Assembly (NCBI GenBank): GCA_035556555.1
Contig: DATMES010000044.1
Location: 1 to 48,207, forward strand
Source of the DNA: Frankiaceae bacterium
GTDB lineage: Bacteria; Actinomycetota; Actinomycetes; BP-191
Direction: 5' to 3'
DNA length: 48,207 nucleotides
The translations under genes were made by a program, and so were the position numbers. Below, piece after piece: positions 37,756-46,889 of this stretch; position 1 is the first letter of the stretch, and each line of letters begins with the position of its first letter. The notes beneath the pieces were generated by a model. The model was given only the letters and a program-made list of their open reading frames with translations. It did not search any database and had not been told where the DNA came from.

Positions 37756-37832
37756 CCCGATCGTGCGAGGGGTCGTTCGCGAACGCCGAACGGTCACGCG
37801 CGGTCGCCAGCCAGTCCTCGCGCCATTCGCTC

Positions 37833-37838
37833 TAGGCT
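37833..37838 (+). promoter_or_regulatory. -10 box of the aminotransferase gene (leaderless type)
   Basis: TAGGCT, 8 nt before the ATG at 37847. Confidence 0.5.
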
Positions 37839-37846
37839 GCGGCGGC

Positions 37847-39004
37847 ATGAGAGTCAGCGCGAAGGCGGAGACGTTCACCGAGTCGGTCATCCGCGAGATG
37901 ACCCGCCTGTGCCTGGAGCACGACGGCATCAACCTCGCGCAGGGCTTCCCCGACTTCGCCTGCCCGCCGGAGCTCAAGGAGGCGGCCAAGGGGGCGATCG
38001 ACGCCGACGTCAACCAGTACGCCATCACGTGGGGCGCCAAGCGGTTCCGCGACGCGGTGGCGGCGAAGGTCGCCCGGACGTACCCGGGGTGGACCGTCGA
38101 CCCGGACCGGGAGATCTGCGTCACCTGCGGCTCGACCGAGGCGATGATCGCGACCTGCCTCGCGCTCGTCGACCCGGGCGAGGAGGTCGTCGTCTTCGAC
38201 CCGTACTACGAGAACTACGGGCCCGACGCGATCCTGTCAGGGGCCGTGCCGCGGCACGTCACGCTGCACGAGCCGGACTGGACGTTCGACGAGGCGGAGC
38301 TGCGGGCGGCGTTCAACGACCGCACGCGCGCGATCGTCGTCAACACGCCGCACAACCCGACCGGCAAGGTGTTCAGCCGCGCCGAGCTCGACGTCATCAG
38401 CGCGCTCTGCAACGAGTTCGACGTGCTGGTCTTCACCGACGAGATCTACGAGCACATCCACTACCTCGGCGCCGGCGGCCACGTCCCGCCCGCGACCGTG
38501 CCCGGCCTCGAGGACCGCACGGTCACGATCAACGCGCTGTCGAAGACGTACGCCGTCACCGGCTGGCGCGTCGGCTGGACGATCGCCCCGCCCGCGTACA
38601 CCTCCGCCATCCGCAAGGTGCACGACTTCCTCACCGTCGGCGCGGCGGCGCCGCTGCAGGAGGCCGGCGTCGCGGCGATGGCGCTGCCGGAGTCGTACTA
38701 CGAGCGTCTCGCCGTCGACTACCGCGAGCGGCGCGACCTGCTCTGCGGCGTGCTGGAGAAGGCGGGCTTCGGGCTGCGGGTGCCCGACGGCGCGTACTAC
38801 GTCATGTGCTCGACCGGCGCGGTGGACCCCGGACGCGACGACGTGGCGTTCGCGCGGCGGCTCGTCGAGGAGGTCGGGGTCGCGGCGGTGCCGGGGTCGA
38901 GCTTCTACGTGGACAGGGCGCAGGGGGCCGACAAGATCCGCTTCGCGTTCCCGAAGCGGCTGGAGACGCTGGAGGCGGCGGCCGAGCGGCTGGCGCGCCT
39001 CTAG
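37847..39004 (+). CDS. Pyridoxal-phosphate-dependent aminotransferase (class I/II)
   Basis: 385 residues. It begins VSAKAETFTESVIREMTRLC and INLAQGFPDFACP, the N-terminal pattern of the kynurenine/methionine/glutamine aminotransferase group (YbdL/KAT-like). PLP site features are TCGSTEAMIA, VVNTPHNPTGKVF, FTDEIYEHIHY and the Schiff-base Lys233 in NALSKTYAVTGWRVGW; the substrate-carboxylate Arg is in KIRFAFPK near the C-terminus. The exact amino donor is uncertain. The ATG at 37847 appears leaderless. The stop overlaps the convergent MpaB-type gene by 4 bp. Confidence 0.93.
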   Translation: MRVSAKAETFTESVIREMTRLCLEHDGINLAQGFPDFACPPELKEAAKGAIDADVNQYAITWGAKRFRDAVAAKVARTYPGWTVDPDREICVTCGSTEAMIATCLALVDPGEEVVVFDPYYENYGPDAILSGAVPRHVTLHEPDWTFDEAELRAAFNDRTRAIVVNTPHNPTGKVFSRAELDVISALCNEFDVLVFTDEIYEHIHYLGAGGHVPPATVPGLEDRTVTINALSKTYAVTGWRVGWTIAPPAYTSAIRKVHDFLTVGAAAPLQEAGVAAMALPESYYERLAVDYRERRDLLCGVLEKAGFGLRVPDGAYYVMCSTGAVDPGRDDVAFARRLVEEVGVAAVPGSSFYVDRAQGADKIRFAFPKRLETLEAAAERLARL

Positions 39005-39807
39005 CCCGCGATCCGTTCGCGGGCCGCCCTGACCGGCGGCGCCTCGCGGCGCGTGGCAGGGACGAGCAGGAGCGACGCCCGCAGCGCGCGGACGGTCGCG
39101 GTCGCCGCGAGGTCCGTGGTCGGGACGCCGGGGAGGCCGTACATCCGCCGCGCCCAGCGCGGCATCAGCGCGAACGCCGTCCCCGCCACCGCCGCCCACG
39201 CCGGCTTCGCCGCCGTGAGGCGGCGGGACGGCATCGGCGGCAGCAGCACGAACGCCGCCGCCCGCCGCGCCTCCGCCGTGGAACGCAACGAGGGGCGCAT
39301 CGCCGTGAAGTACGCCGCCAGCTCGGCCGCCGACGCCGGGACACAGCCGGGGTCGACGCCGACGAGCGCGGCGGCGCGGACCTGCTCGGCGACGTACGCG
39401 TCGGCCTCGGTGTCGGTCAGCGGCCCGCCGGCGCGGCGGTACGTCGAGAGGAACGACTCCACGAGGCAGCAGTGCACCCAGCGCAGCAGCTCCGGGTCGT
39501 CGACACGGTACGGCGCGCCGCTCTCGGGCTCGACGCCGTGCAGCGGCCGGTGGATGCCGCGGACACGGGCGGCGGCGCGCTCGACCTGGGCTGTGCTGCC
39601 GAACGCCACCGTCGTGACGTAGCCGACGGTCCGCGCCAGCCGCCCCCAGGGGTCCGTACGGAAGTCCGAGTGCTGCGCGACGCCGGCCATGGCGAGCGGG
39701 TGGAGGGCCTGGAGGTGCAGCGCGCGCAGCCCGCCGATGCCCATGACCGGGTCGGCGTGGATGCGCCAGGTCATGCTGTCCGGGCCGAACAGGCCGGGGT
39801 CGCCCAT
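39001..39807 (-). CDS. Oxygenase MpaB family protein (DUF2236)
   Basis: 268 residues. Family motifs: DSMTWRIHADPVMGIGGLRA, LHLQALHPLAMAGVAQHSDF, RTDPWGRLARTVGYVTTVAF, VRGIHRPLHGVEPESGAPYR and ELLRWVHCCLVESFLSTYRR. DUF2236 includes fungal MpaB and the bacterial latex-clearing protein Lcp, which bind haem b; the conserved His residues in LHPLAM and WVHC are candidates for haem or active-site roles. The substrate is unknown. It is convergent with the aminotransferase and divergent from the LVIVD gene. Confidence 0.88.
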   Translation of the reverse strand: MGDPGLFGPDSMTWRIHADPVMGIGGLRALHLQALHPLAMAGVAQHSDFRTDPWGRLARTVGYVTTVAFGSTAQVERAAARVRGIHRPLHGVEPESGAPYRVDDPELLRWVHCCLVESFLSTYRRAGGPLTDTEADAYVAEQVRAAALVGVDPGCVPASAAELAAYFTAMRPSLRSTAEARRAAAFVLLPPMPSRRLTAAKPAWAAVAGTAFALMPRWARRMYGLPGVPTTDLAATATVRALRASLLLVPATRREAPPVRAARERIAG

Positions 39808-39933
39808 GGGTATCAGGTTCGCACGGCGGGCAGGTGCGCGCCGGACGGGAGCGAAGGCGTAGGAGACCCGGCGTCACCGCCCGCCCCCGCGCGCGTTGAC
39901 CTGGGTACGGACCGCTCCCAGGAGGACGAAATC

Positions 39934-41352
39934 GTGCGTAACCGCATCCTTGCCGTCGTCGCCGCCACCGCGCTCGCCGCGCCCGCCTTCACGGGCGGAG
40001 CCGCCGTGACCGCGCTGCCGGTCGCGCCAGGCTTCACGTCCCCCAACGTCGAGTGGCTCGGCCAGCTGCCCGAGGCCGGCGCGATCGGCGCGAAGTTCAT
40101 CCTCGACAAGTCCGGCAAGGCGAAGTGGATGTACGTCACCAGCGCCGGCACCGGCCTGTCGATCTACGACGTCTCCAACCCCGAGCTGCCCGTCCCGATG
40201 GGCCGCCTCCCGCTGCCGCACTTCGAGAACGAGGACGTCGACGGCAACGAGAACCTCGCGATCATCTCGACCAGCCCCGGCGGCCAGATCTTCCTCATCG
40301 ACACCACCAACAAGCTCGCGCCCGTCCTCGCCAAGGTCCTCGAGACCGGCGACGGCGACGCGCACACCTCCAACTGCGTCGACGACTGCAAGCGCTGGAT
40401 GTACGCGACCGAGGGCTCGTTCCTCAAGGCCGTGGACCTCAAGGCGGCGCTCTCCGGCGACGGCAACCCGATCCACAAGGTGAAGTACGACAAGTACGTC
40501 GGCCCCGTGCACGACGTCGACCAGGACGAGAACGGCGTCGTCTGGATGACCGGCAACGAGGGCGGCGCGGCGTACGCCATCCGCCCGATGACCAAGGGTG
40601 TCTCCAAGGCGGTCCGGGCCAAGACTGCCAAGGCGTCACCGACCCGCCCGGTGAACATCAGCAACATGTTCATCAAGGGCGTGAACACAGGCAAGGGCAA
40701 GGACGTCAACGACTTCATCCTGCACAACTCCAAGCGCCCCACGAAGGCCGTCTACAAGCAGACCAAGGGCAAGCCGGCCATCGCGAAGGGCGGCGTCTTC
40801 CTCACCACCGAGGAGGACTACTTCGGCGACATCGACGGCCAGTGCGGCGGCGCGGGGCGCTTCCACACGTGGGACGCGACCGGCTCCGTCGAGAACGGCA
40901 CGCCGCTGCGCAAGCTCGACACGTTCACCCTCTCCGAGGGCACGCTGGACCCGGTCAAGGGCGACCGTCAGGTCGGCACCGTGTTCTGCGGCGCGCACTG
41001 GTTCACCGTCCGCGACAACATCGTGGCGATCGGCATGTACGGCGCCGGCACCCGCTTCCTCGACGTCTCGAACCCGCGCGACATCAAGCAGGTCGGCTTC
41101 TGGTTCGCGCCCGACCAGCAGACGTGGGCGGCGTACTGGGTGCCCGGCTCGAAGGGCATCGTCTACACGGCCGACGTCGAGCGCGGCATCGACATCCTCC
41201 GCTGGACCAAGCCGAAGGCCGGCGCGCCGGTCGCCAAGGCGCCGTTCCCGGTGCGGACCAAGAACCCCGCGCTGCGCTTCGACGTGAAGCCGCGCTCGGA
41301 GTCCGCGCTCGGCTACGCCTGCCTCGTCGCCACCCCGCGCAAGCGCGGCTAG
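39934..41352 (+). CDS. Secreted LVIVD-repeat beta-propeller protein
   Basis: 472 residues. A signal peptide (MRNRILAVVAATALAAPAFT) starts at a GTG that follows AGGAGG. Repeats of the LVIVD type are visible: TGLSIYDVSNPELPVPMGRL, QIFLIDTTNKLAPVLAKVLE, TRFLDVSNPRDIKQVGFWFA and VYTADVERGIDILRW. A basic Lys/Ala/Thr segment (KGVSKAVRAKTAKASPTRPV) interrupts the middle. Two Cys pairs (NCVDDCKRW) may form disulfides. There is no anchor, so it is probably released. Such proteins bind unknown ligands. Confidence 0.85.
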   Translation: MRNRILAVVAATALAAPAFTGGAAVTALPVAPGFTSPNVEWLGQLPEAGAIGAKFILDKSGKAKWMYVTSAGTGLSIYDVSNPELPVPMGRLPLPHFENEDVDGNENLAIISTSPGGQIFLIDTTNKLAPVLAKVLETGDGDAHTSNCVDDCKRWMYATEGSFLKAVDLKAALSGDGNPIHKVKYDKYVGPVHDVDQDENGVVWMTGNEGGAAYAIRPMTKGVSKAVRAKTAKASPTRPVNISNMFIKGVNTGKGKDVNDFILHNSKRPTKAVYKQTKGKPAIAKGGVFLTTEEDYFGDIDGQCGGAGRFHTWDATGSVENGTPLRKLDTFTLSEGTLDPVKGDRQVGTVFCGAHWFTVRDNIVAIGMYGAGTRFLDVSNPRDIKQVGFWFAPDQQTWAAYWVPGSKGIVYTADVERGIDILRWTKPKAGAPVAKAPFPVRTKNPALRFDVKPRSESALGYACLVATPRKRG

Positions 41353-41362
41353 CCCGCTCGCA

Positions 41363-41368
41363 TAGGCT
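41363..41368 (+). promoter_or_regulatory. -10 box of the ABM-domain gene (leaderless type)
   Basis: TAGGCT, 7 nt before the GTG at 41376. Confidence 0.5.
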
Positions 41369-41375
41369 GGGCGGC

Positions 41376-41690
41376 GTGAGCGTCGTCAAGATCAACGTCC
41401 TGTCCGTGCCCGCCGAGATGCGCGAGACGCTGGAGCAGCGGTTCGCCGCGCGCGCCGGCGCGGTCGAGTCCAGCGACGGCTTCGAGTGGTTCGAGCTGCT
41501 GCGCCCCGCCGAGGGGACCGACCGCTATCTCGTCTACACGCGCTGGCGCGACGAGGAGTCGTTCCAGGGGTGGATGGCCGGCATGGCCGGCGCCGCGCAC
41601 GGCGAGCGCCCCGCGGGCCAGGGCCCGGCGGCGAGCGGGTCGGAGCTGTGGAGCTTCGAGGTGGTCCAGTCGACGGGCCCCAAGTCCTGA
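41376..41690 (+). CDS. Antibiotic-biosynthesis-monooxygenase (ABM) domain protein, haem-degrading type
   Basis: 104 residues with one ferredoxin-like dimeric ABM domain: VVKINVLSVPAEMRETLEQR, SSDGFEWFELLRPAEGTDRY, VYTRWRDEESFQGWMAG and a Ser/Trp-rich end. The FEWFELLRP...YTRWRDEESFQ pattern resembles MhuD/IsdG-like haem oxygenases (Rv3592 group). The usual haem-ligating His would lie in AGAAHGERP. The GTG start is leaderless. The next gene starts within its 3' end. Confidence 0.85.
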   Translation: MSVVKINVLSVPAEMRETLEQRFAARAGAVESSDGFEWFELLRPAEGTDRYLVYTRWRDEESFQGWMAGMAGAAHGERPAGQGPAASGSELWSFEVVQSTGPKS

Positions 41691-42280
41691 CCGGTCTCCC
41701 CACGGACCTGAGCCCGGGCCTCGTCGCGGCGGTCGCGGCCGAGACGCGTGTCGCGCTGGAGCCGTTCCTGGACGCTGACTGGTCGGTGCCCGCGCGCGGG
41801 CTGGACTGGTCCTGCGCGAGGACCGCCGTGCACCTGGCGGACAGCCAGTTCGCGCACGCGGCGCGCATCGTGGCGCGGCCGACGGAGTGGTTCGTTCCGG
41901 CGACCGTCGTCGTGGACGAGCCTGGCGACCCGCGGCAGCTGCTCCAGGTGTTCGGGGCGTGCGCCGGGCTGCTCGTCGCCGCGGCGACGGGCGCGGATCC
42001 GTCCTCGCGGGCGTACCATCCGTGGGGCGCCTCCGACCCGGCCGGGTCGATGGCGATGGGCGCCGCCGAGGGGCTGCTGCACACGTGGGACGTCGTCGGC
42101 GGCCTCGGCGGCGACTGGCGGCCGCCGGACGATCTGTGCCGGCCGGCCATCGAACGCCTCTTCCCCGACGCGCCGACCGACGTCGGCGCCGCGGATGCGC
42201 TGCTGTGGTGCACCGGACGGGTGGCGCTGCCCGGGCACCCACGGCGCACGGAGTGGCGCTGGTACGGCGAGCCGCGCTGA
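41648..42280 (+). CDS. Maleylpyruvate isomerase/DinB-like protein
   Basis: About 210 residues. Markers: SVPARGLDWSCARTAVHLAD, a helix with the first His, and later AYHPWGASDPAGSMAMGAAE and GLLHTWDVVGGLGGDWRPPD, where His and Asp/His would complete the metal site of mycothiol-dependent maleylpyruvate isomerase-like proteins. The start is uncertain: the GTG at 41648 lies within the preceding gene in another frame, and no later ATG or GTG in frame comes before the conserved part. It is probably coupled to the ABM gene. Substrate unknown. Confidence 0.75.
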   Translation: MELRGGPVDGPQVLTGLPTDLSPGLVAAVAAETRVALEPFLDADWSVPARGLDWSCARTAVHLADSQFAHAARIVARPTEWFVPATVVVDEPGDPRQLLQVFGACAGLLVAAATGADPSSRAYHPWGASDPAGSMAMGAAEGLLHTWDVVGGLGGDWRPPDDLCRPAIERLFPDAPTDVGAADALLWCTGRVALPGHPRRTEWRWYGEPR

Positions 42281-42283
42281 GCG

Positions 42284-43042
42284 CTAGCTGCGCAGGTACG
42301 ACGCGCCGTTGACGTCGACGATCGTCCCCGTCGCGAACGCCGCCTCCGGCGAGGCCAGGAACAGCACGGCGTACGCCACCTCCTCCGGCCGCGCGACGCG
42401 GCCTAGCGGCGACTGCTCGCGCAGCGCGGCGCCGGACTCGCCTTCGAGGTACGGCTTCGCCATGTCGGTCTCGACGAAGCCCGGCGCCACCGTGCCCACG
42501 CTGATGCCGTGCGGCGCGAGGGCCTGGGCGAGCGACTGGCCGAGTGCGTTGAGCCCGGCCTTGCTGGCGGCGTACGCCGGGTGGCCGGGCTCGCCGCGGA
42601 ACGCGCCGCGCGACGACACGTTGACGATCGCGCCGCCGCCGCGGGCGCGCAGGTGGGGGACGGCGGCCCAGCAGGCGTTGGCGGCGCCGAGCAGGTTGGT
42701 GCCGAGCGTCATCGCCCACGCGTCCTGCCAGGCGTCGTACGTCACGTCGGCGATGCGGTGCTCGACGTAGACGCCGGCGTTGTTGACGAGCACGTCGAGC
42801 CCGCCGAGGCCGTCGGCCGCGCTGTCGACCATCGCGCGGACGGCCTGGGGGTCGGCGAGGTCGGCCTGGACGGCGAGGTGCCCACTGCCGGCGAGCGCGG
42901 AGAGCGTGCCCGCGGCCGCCTCGGCGCCGGAGTTGTAGTGCACGGCGACCCGCGCGCCGGCCGCGGCGAACGCCACCGCCACCGCCCTGCCGATCCCGCG
43001 CGACGCGCCCGTGACGAGCACGGCCTTGCCTTCGAAGCGCAC
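42284..43042 (-). CDS. Short-chain dehydrogenase/reductase (FabG-like)
   Basis: 252 residues of the classical SDR type. The cofactor motif is TGASRGIGRA, the NNAG motif is LVNNAGVYVE, and the catalytic residues are Ser143/144 (NVSSRGAF), Tyr157 and Lys161 (YAASK). The PG motif is VAPGFVETDMAKPY. Arg33 and the lack of an acidic residue at the end of strand 2 suggest NADP(H). GTG at 43042 overlaps the stop of the hydrolase gene (TAGTG); a GTG at 43054 would add four residues. It ends 4 bp before the convergent DinB-like stop. Confidence 0.93.
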   Translation of the reverse strand: MRFEGKAVLVTGASRGIGRAVAVAFAAAGARVAVHYNSGAEAAAGTLSALAGSGHLAVQADLADPQAVRAMVDSAADGLGGLDVLVNNAGVYVEHRIADVTYDAWQDAWAMTLGTNLLGAANACWAAVPHLRARGGGAIVNVSSRGAFRGEPGHPAYAASKAGLNALGQSLAQALAPHGISVGTVAPGFVETDMAKPYLEGESGAALREQSPLGRVARPEEVAYAVLFLASPEAAFATGTIVDVNGASYLRS

Positions 43043-43863
43043 TAGGACAGCCACCCCAGCAGCACGCGCATCGTCTCCGCCGGCTGCTCGGCGGCGGGGG
43101 AGTGGACGGCGCCGGGGATCAGCGCGAACGGCGCCCCGAGCCGCTCGGCCATCTCGCGCTGCAGCTCGGGCGGCCAGGCGTCGTCGTGCTCTCCGGCCAT
43201 CACGTAGACAGGGACGCCGGTCGCGCGCAGCGCCTCGACGCGGTCGGGCTCGGTCTGGACCTCGTTGCCCATGACCCGCAGGCCGGTGACGCTCGACGCC
43301 AGCCAGCGGCGGCGGAGGAACGCCACCAGCTCGTCGTGCGGGCGTACCCGCGAGCCGGCCAGCACCGCCTCGAACACGTGCTCCATGCCGTGGCTGTCGA
43401 GCAGCGGCTCCAGCGCGCGCATGCCCTCGACGCGCGGTCCGGACAGGCCCGCAGGGCCCGAGTCCATGAGCACGAGCGAGCGGAACGCCTCGGGCGCCGC
43501 GATGGCGGCCGCGCGCGCGACCAGCCCGCCGAACGAGTGCGCCACGACGTGGTGCGGCCCGTCGCCGAGCGCGGCGAGGAACGCCACCAGCTCGGCGCCC
43601 AGTGCGTCCACGGTGTACGCCGCGGGGTCGTCGGGCCCGACGGACTCGAACTGCCCCCGCTGGTCGAGCGAGACGTACCGGAAGCCGGCCTCGGCGACCG
43701 GCGCGGCGAGGAGGGCGAAGTCCTCCTTGCTGCCGGTGTAGCCAGGGACGAACACGACAGTCGCCGCCGGCTCGGGCGGCGAGACGTCGTGGAACGCGAG
43801 TTCCCCCGTGGGTAGCGCGACCCGGTGCGTCGGCAGCGGGACGAGCGTGATGCCGAGCGTCAC
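43042..43863 (-). CDS. Alpha/beta hydrolase
   Basis: 273 residues. The oxyanion loop is VVFVPGYTGSKEDF. The nucleophile elbow VVAHSFGGLV holds Ser110, here with His-Ser-Phe-Gly-Gly. The acid lies in MAGEHDDAWP and the His in PGAVHSPAAEQP near the C-terminus. No signal peptide. The GTG start overlaps the stop of the large BNR-repeat gene (GTGA), and its own stop overlaps the SDR start, so these three genes are one unit. Substrate unknown. Confidence 0.9.
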   Translation of the reverse strand: MTLGITLVPLPTHRVALPTGELAFHDVSPPEPAATVVFVPGYTGSKEDFALLAAPVAEAGFRYVSLDQRGQFESVGPDDPAAYTVDALGAELVAFLAALGDGPHHVVAHSFGGLVARAAAIAAPEAFRSLVLMDSGPAGLSGPRVEGMRALEPLLDSHGMEHVFEAVLAGSRVRPHDELVAFLRRRWLASSVTGLRVMGNEVQTEPDRVEALRATGVPVYVMAGEHDDAWPPELQREMAERLGAPFALIPGAVHSPAAEQPAETMRVLLGWLS

Positions 43864-46796
43864 TCGCGGACCGCCCGCAGCCGGCGGCGGAGCAGGACGG
43901 CGCCCACCGCGGGCACCGTGGCGCCGAGGAGGACCCACGCGGGGAGGCCGGTGGTGGCGATCGGACCGCCGCCGCCGTCGGTGCCTTTGTCGTCGTCGTC
44001 GTCGGTGTTGCGGGCCACCGGCGTGAGGGGCATGACCCAGACGCCGCGGCCGTGCGTCGCGAGGACGAGCTTGGTGCCCTGCGGGTTGGTCGAGATCTCG
44101 ATGGCGGGAACGGCGTCCGGGATGCCGGTGCCCATCGGCACCCAGTCGCCCGGGTCCTTGGCCGACGTCGCGAACACGCCCACGTCGGTCGCGGCGATGA
44201 GCAGGTCGCCGTGCACGAGGACGTCGGACCCGAACGTCTGCGGCAGGTCGCCGCTCACGTCGGTGAAGTTCTTGCCGCCGTCGGTGGAGCGGAAGACGAC
44301 GCCCGGCACGAGCGTGTCGGGGTCGTACGCCCAGTGCCTGCTGTAGCTGGCCATGGCGACGTAGACGGTCATCGGGTCGACGGGGTCGATCTCGACGCCC
44401 TGAACCATGCGGTTGGGCAGGCCCTTGGCCGCGACGTGGCGCCAGCACTCCTCGGACGCCTTGGCGCGCTTGCAGCCGTCGGCGACGTTGGTGACGATGC
44501 CCCGCCGGAACAGGTTCGGCTCGAAGTTGCCGTCGCCGGTCGTCGTGTTGCAGGAGCTGGAGCCCGCGGGCGGCGTCGGGGGCCGGCCGCACCACGCGGC
44601 GTACGCGGCGGTGCCGTGCACGTCGAGGGCGGTGACGGCGGCGTCAGGGGACACCTCGTCGTTGCGGACGTCGAACACCTGCACCCAGCTCGACGCGGAC
44701 ATCGCGCTGGCCGACTCGTGCTCGAACACCTGGTTGCCGGCGTAGAGGAAGTGCTCGGCGTCGGTCGGGTCGAGCTCGAACGGCGTCGAGAACCGCTGCC
44801 CCGTCGCCGCCGTCGGGCTGACGTCGCCCGACCAGCTCACGCCGCCGTCGCGCGTGATGCGGAGGATGCCGTTGGCGTACTCCTCCCACGCGAGGTCGGA
44901 GTCGGTCGGGTCGACCGCGACGTCGAACCCGTCGCCGCCGATGACCTCGTTGGCGGTGCCGTCGGGGGAGATCTTGGCGGTGCCGTTGTCCTGCAGGCCG
45001 AGGTAGACGGTGCCGTCCTTGCCCATGGCCGCGGCGTACGGCTGCGTGGTGTTGACGCCGCCGGCGTTCAGCGACGTCCACGCGCCGTTGTCGTAGCCGT
45101 CGGCGGCGGAGGGCTGGCGGTAGACGCCGCCGTCGTTGCCGACGTAGAGCATCCAGCCGTCGGCGGTCTTCGCCCACGTGGCGGCGTGCTGGTCGGCGTG
45201 CGTCGTGTAGCCCTGGTACTGCGGGAGTCCCAGCTCCTCGCAGTTGAGCTGGACCAGCACGGCCTGGATGCAGGCGTTCCAGTAGCGGCCGATCGTCTGC
45301 CACCTCGTCTGGAACGGCGCGACGACGACGTTCTCGTCGAGCGTGCCCTGGTAGACCTCCTCGAGGCCGACGACGACCCGCTCGGTGCCGGCCGGCGCGC
45401 TCGGGTCGACGGCGACGTACTGGTTGTACCAGGCCTGCACGCCGGGGCCGTAGTTGCCGTTGAGCGGCACGTTGGTCGTCGAGATGCCCGAGCCGGCTGC
45501 TCCCATGAGGGTCTGGTTGTTGGCCTGGACGACCCAGGTCGCGCCGTTGTCGGCCGACCGGTAGATGCCGTTGAGGTTGGTGGTGTTGGCCTCGGCGCCG
45601 ACCGCGATGTCGACGGGGAACGGCTCGTTGTTGAGCTTGCCTGCGTCCTGGATGAGCGCCCAGACGACGTTCTCCTGGCCGTCGCGCTCGTCGTACGCCA
45701 GCGTCACGCGCCCGATCGGGTCGGTCGAGGTGCTGGCCGTGCCGAAGCCCGTGGCGTTGACCTTGGTCCACGACGCGCCGCCGTCGGTGGTGCGGTAGAG
45801 GCCGGCCGCCGTGCCGATGCCGCCGGAACGCCAGCCGACCGCCGCGAGCGCGTTGTCCTCGCTGCCGGGCTGGAAGCGCACGTCGGTGACGAAGTTGCCG
45901 AACGCCTTGTCGGACTCCCCGGTGCCGCCGGTGGGCAGCGTCGCGCGGGAGAACGAGTCGCCGAGGTCGTCGGAGCGGAACAGGCCCCACTGCGTACCGA
46001 CGAGGACGGTGTTGCCCGCGACGGCGATGTGCGTCGTGACGATGCCGTCGGGGATACCGGGCAGAAGGGCGCTCCAGGTCTTGCCGCCGTCCTTGGTGCG
46101 GACGACGCCGGCGCCGGCGTAGTTGTTGCTGCCGGTGTTGCCCTCGCCGAGGCCGACGAACAGCCAGCCGTTGTCGGCCATGGCGAGCGCGCCCGTGGAC
46201 TGGCTGGGCAGCGAGTCGCCGATGCTCGTCCACTTCTCGCCGGCGTTGGTGGACTTCCAGACGCCGCCGTTGGCGGAGCCCATGTAGATCGTGTTGCCGG
46301 TCGGGTCGGCGGGGTCGGCGAGCAGCGCGGCGACGCGGCCCTGGACCTTGTCGTTGCCGTAGCCCTGGCCGCCGGGGTACTTGGGGTCGTCGACGATGAG
46401 CGGGGACGGGCCGAGCGCGACCCAGGCGCGGCCGGTGCCCTGCAGGAGCGTGCCGGACTTGGTCGCGAAGTCGGCCGCGCCGGTCTTCTCGCGCAGGCGC
46501 TGGGCCGCCATCTTCATCGACTGCGCCTGGCGCAGCGCGGCGAGGCGCTCGGCACCGGACACCTCGGCGCGCGGACCCTCGAACACGGCGCGGGCGCGCA
46601 GCATGTCGGCCGGGCCCTCCTGCTTGCGGGGGTCGTGGCAGCCGACGCCGCCGTCGAGGCCGCGGCCGCGGACGGGGATCTCGTGGGGCAGGCACGGGTT
46701 GGTCGTGGACGTCGCTATCGGGGCTGCCGGGCTCGCGCCGAGGACGGCGAGCGTCGTCGCGGCGAGGAACGGCAGGGCGAGCAGTCGAGTACGCAT
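43860..46796 (-). CDS. Secreted BNR/sortilin-type beta-propeller protein with C-terminal anchor
   Basis: 978 residues. A signal peptide (MRTRLLALPFLAATTLAVLG) is followed by many Asp-box/BNR motifs such as GVWKSTNAGEKWTSIGDSLP, TKDGGKTWSALLPG, TTDGGASWTKVNATGF, SADNGATWVVQANN, TRDGGVSWSGD and STDGGKNFTDVSGDLP, that is, two VPS10/sialidase-like propellers. The C-terminus has a Gly/Asp linker, PIATTG, a membrane segment (LPAWVLLGATVPAVGAVLL) and RRRLR, the order of a sortase sorting signal of the class-E (LAxTG) type. Paired cysteines (CLPHE, VGCHD) are present. It probably sits on the cell surface; catalytic activity is not evident. Confidence 0.88.
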   Translation of the reverse strand: MRTRLLALPFLAATTLAVLGASPAAPIATSTTNPCLPHEIPVRGRGLDGGVGCHDPRKQEGPADMLRARAVFEGPRAEVSGAERLAALRQAQSMKMAAQRLREKTGAADFATKSGTLLQGTGRAWVALGPSPLIVDDPKYPGGQGYGNDKVQGRVAALLADPADPTGNTIYMGSANGGVWKSTNAGEKWTSIGDSLPSQSTGALAMADNGWLFVGLGEGNTGSNNYAGAGVVRTKDGGKTWSALLPGIPDGIVTTHIAVAGNTVLVGTQWGLFRSDDLGDSFSRATLPTGGTGESDKAFGNFVTDVRFQPGSEDNALAAVGWRSGGIGTAAGLYRTTDGGASWTKVNATGFGTASTSTDPIGRVTLAYDERDGQENVVWALIQDAGKLNNEPFPVDIAVGAEANTTNLNGIYRSADNGATWVVQANNQTLMGAAGSGISTTNVPLNGNYGPGVQAWYNQYVAVDPSAPAGTERVVVGLEEVYQGTLDENVVVAPFQTRWQTIGRYWNACIQAVLVQLNCEELGLPQYQGYTTHADQHAATWAKTADGWMLYVGNDGGVYRQPSAADGYDNGAWTSLNAGGVNTTQPYAAAMGKDGTVYLGLQDNGTAKISPDGTANEVIGGDGFDVAVDPTDSDLAWEEYANGILRITRDGGVSWSGDVSPTAATGQRFSTPFELDPTDAEHFLYAGNQVFEHESASAMSASSWVQVFDVRNDEVSPDAAVTALDVHGTAAYAAWCGRPPTPPAGSSSCNTTTGDGNFEPNLFRRGIVTNVADGCKRAKASEECWRHVAAKGLPNRMVQGVEIDPVDPMTVYVAMASYSRHWAYDPDTLVPGVVFRSTDGGKNFTDVSGDLPQTFGSDVLVHGDLLIAATDVGVFATSAKDPGDWVPMGTGIPDAVPAIEISTNPQGTKLVLATHGRGVWVMPLTPVARNTDDDDDKGTDGGGGPIATTGLPAWVLLGATVPAVGAVLLRRRLRAVRE

Positions 46797-46889
46797 CTAT
46801 GCCTTCGCTGGGAAGAGAACGCTGTGAGGCCATCGTAAGCGGTGGGAAGCCGCGTCAACGGCGTGATGCCGAACATGTGGACAACGCTC

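Noticed and set aside
35740-39933. Upstream open frame continuous with the LVIVD gene (over 1300 extra codons)
   Set aside because: It crosses the GGDEF, nuclease, aminotransferase and MpaB genes in wrong frames; the signal peptide and AGGAGG place the real start at 39934.
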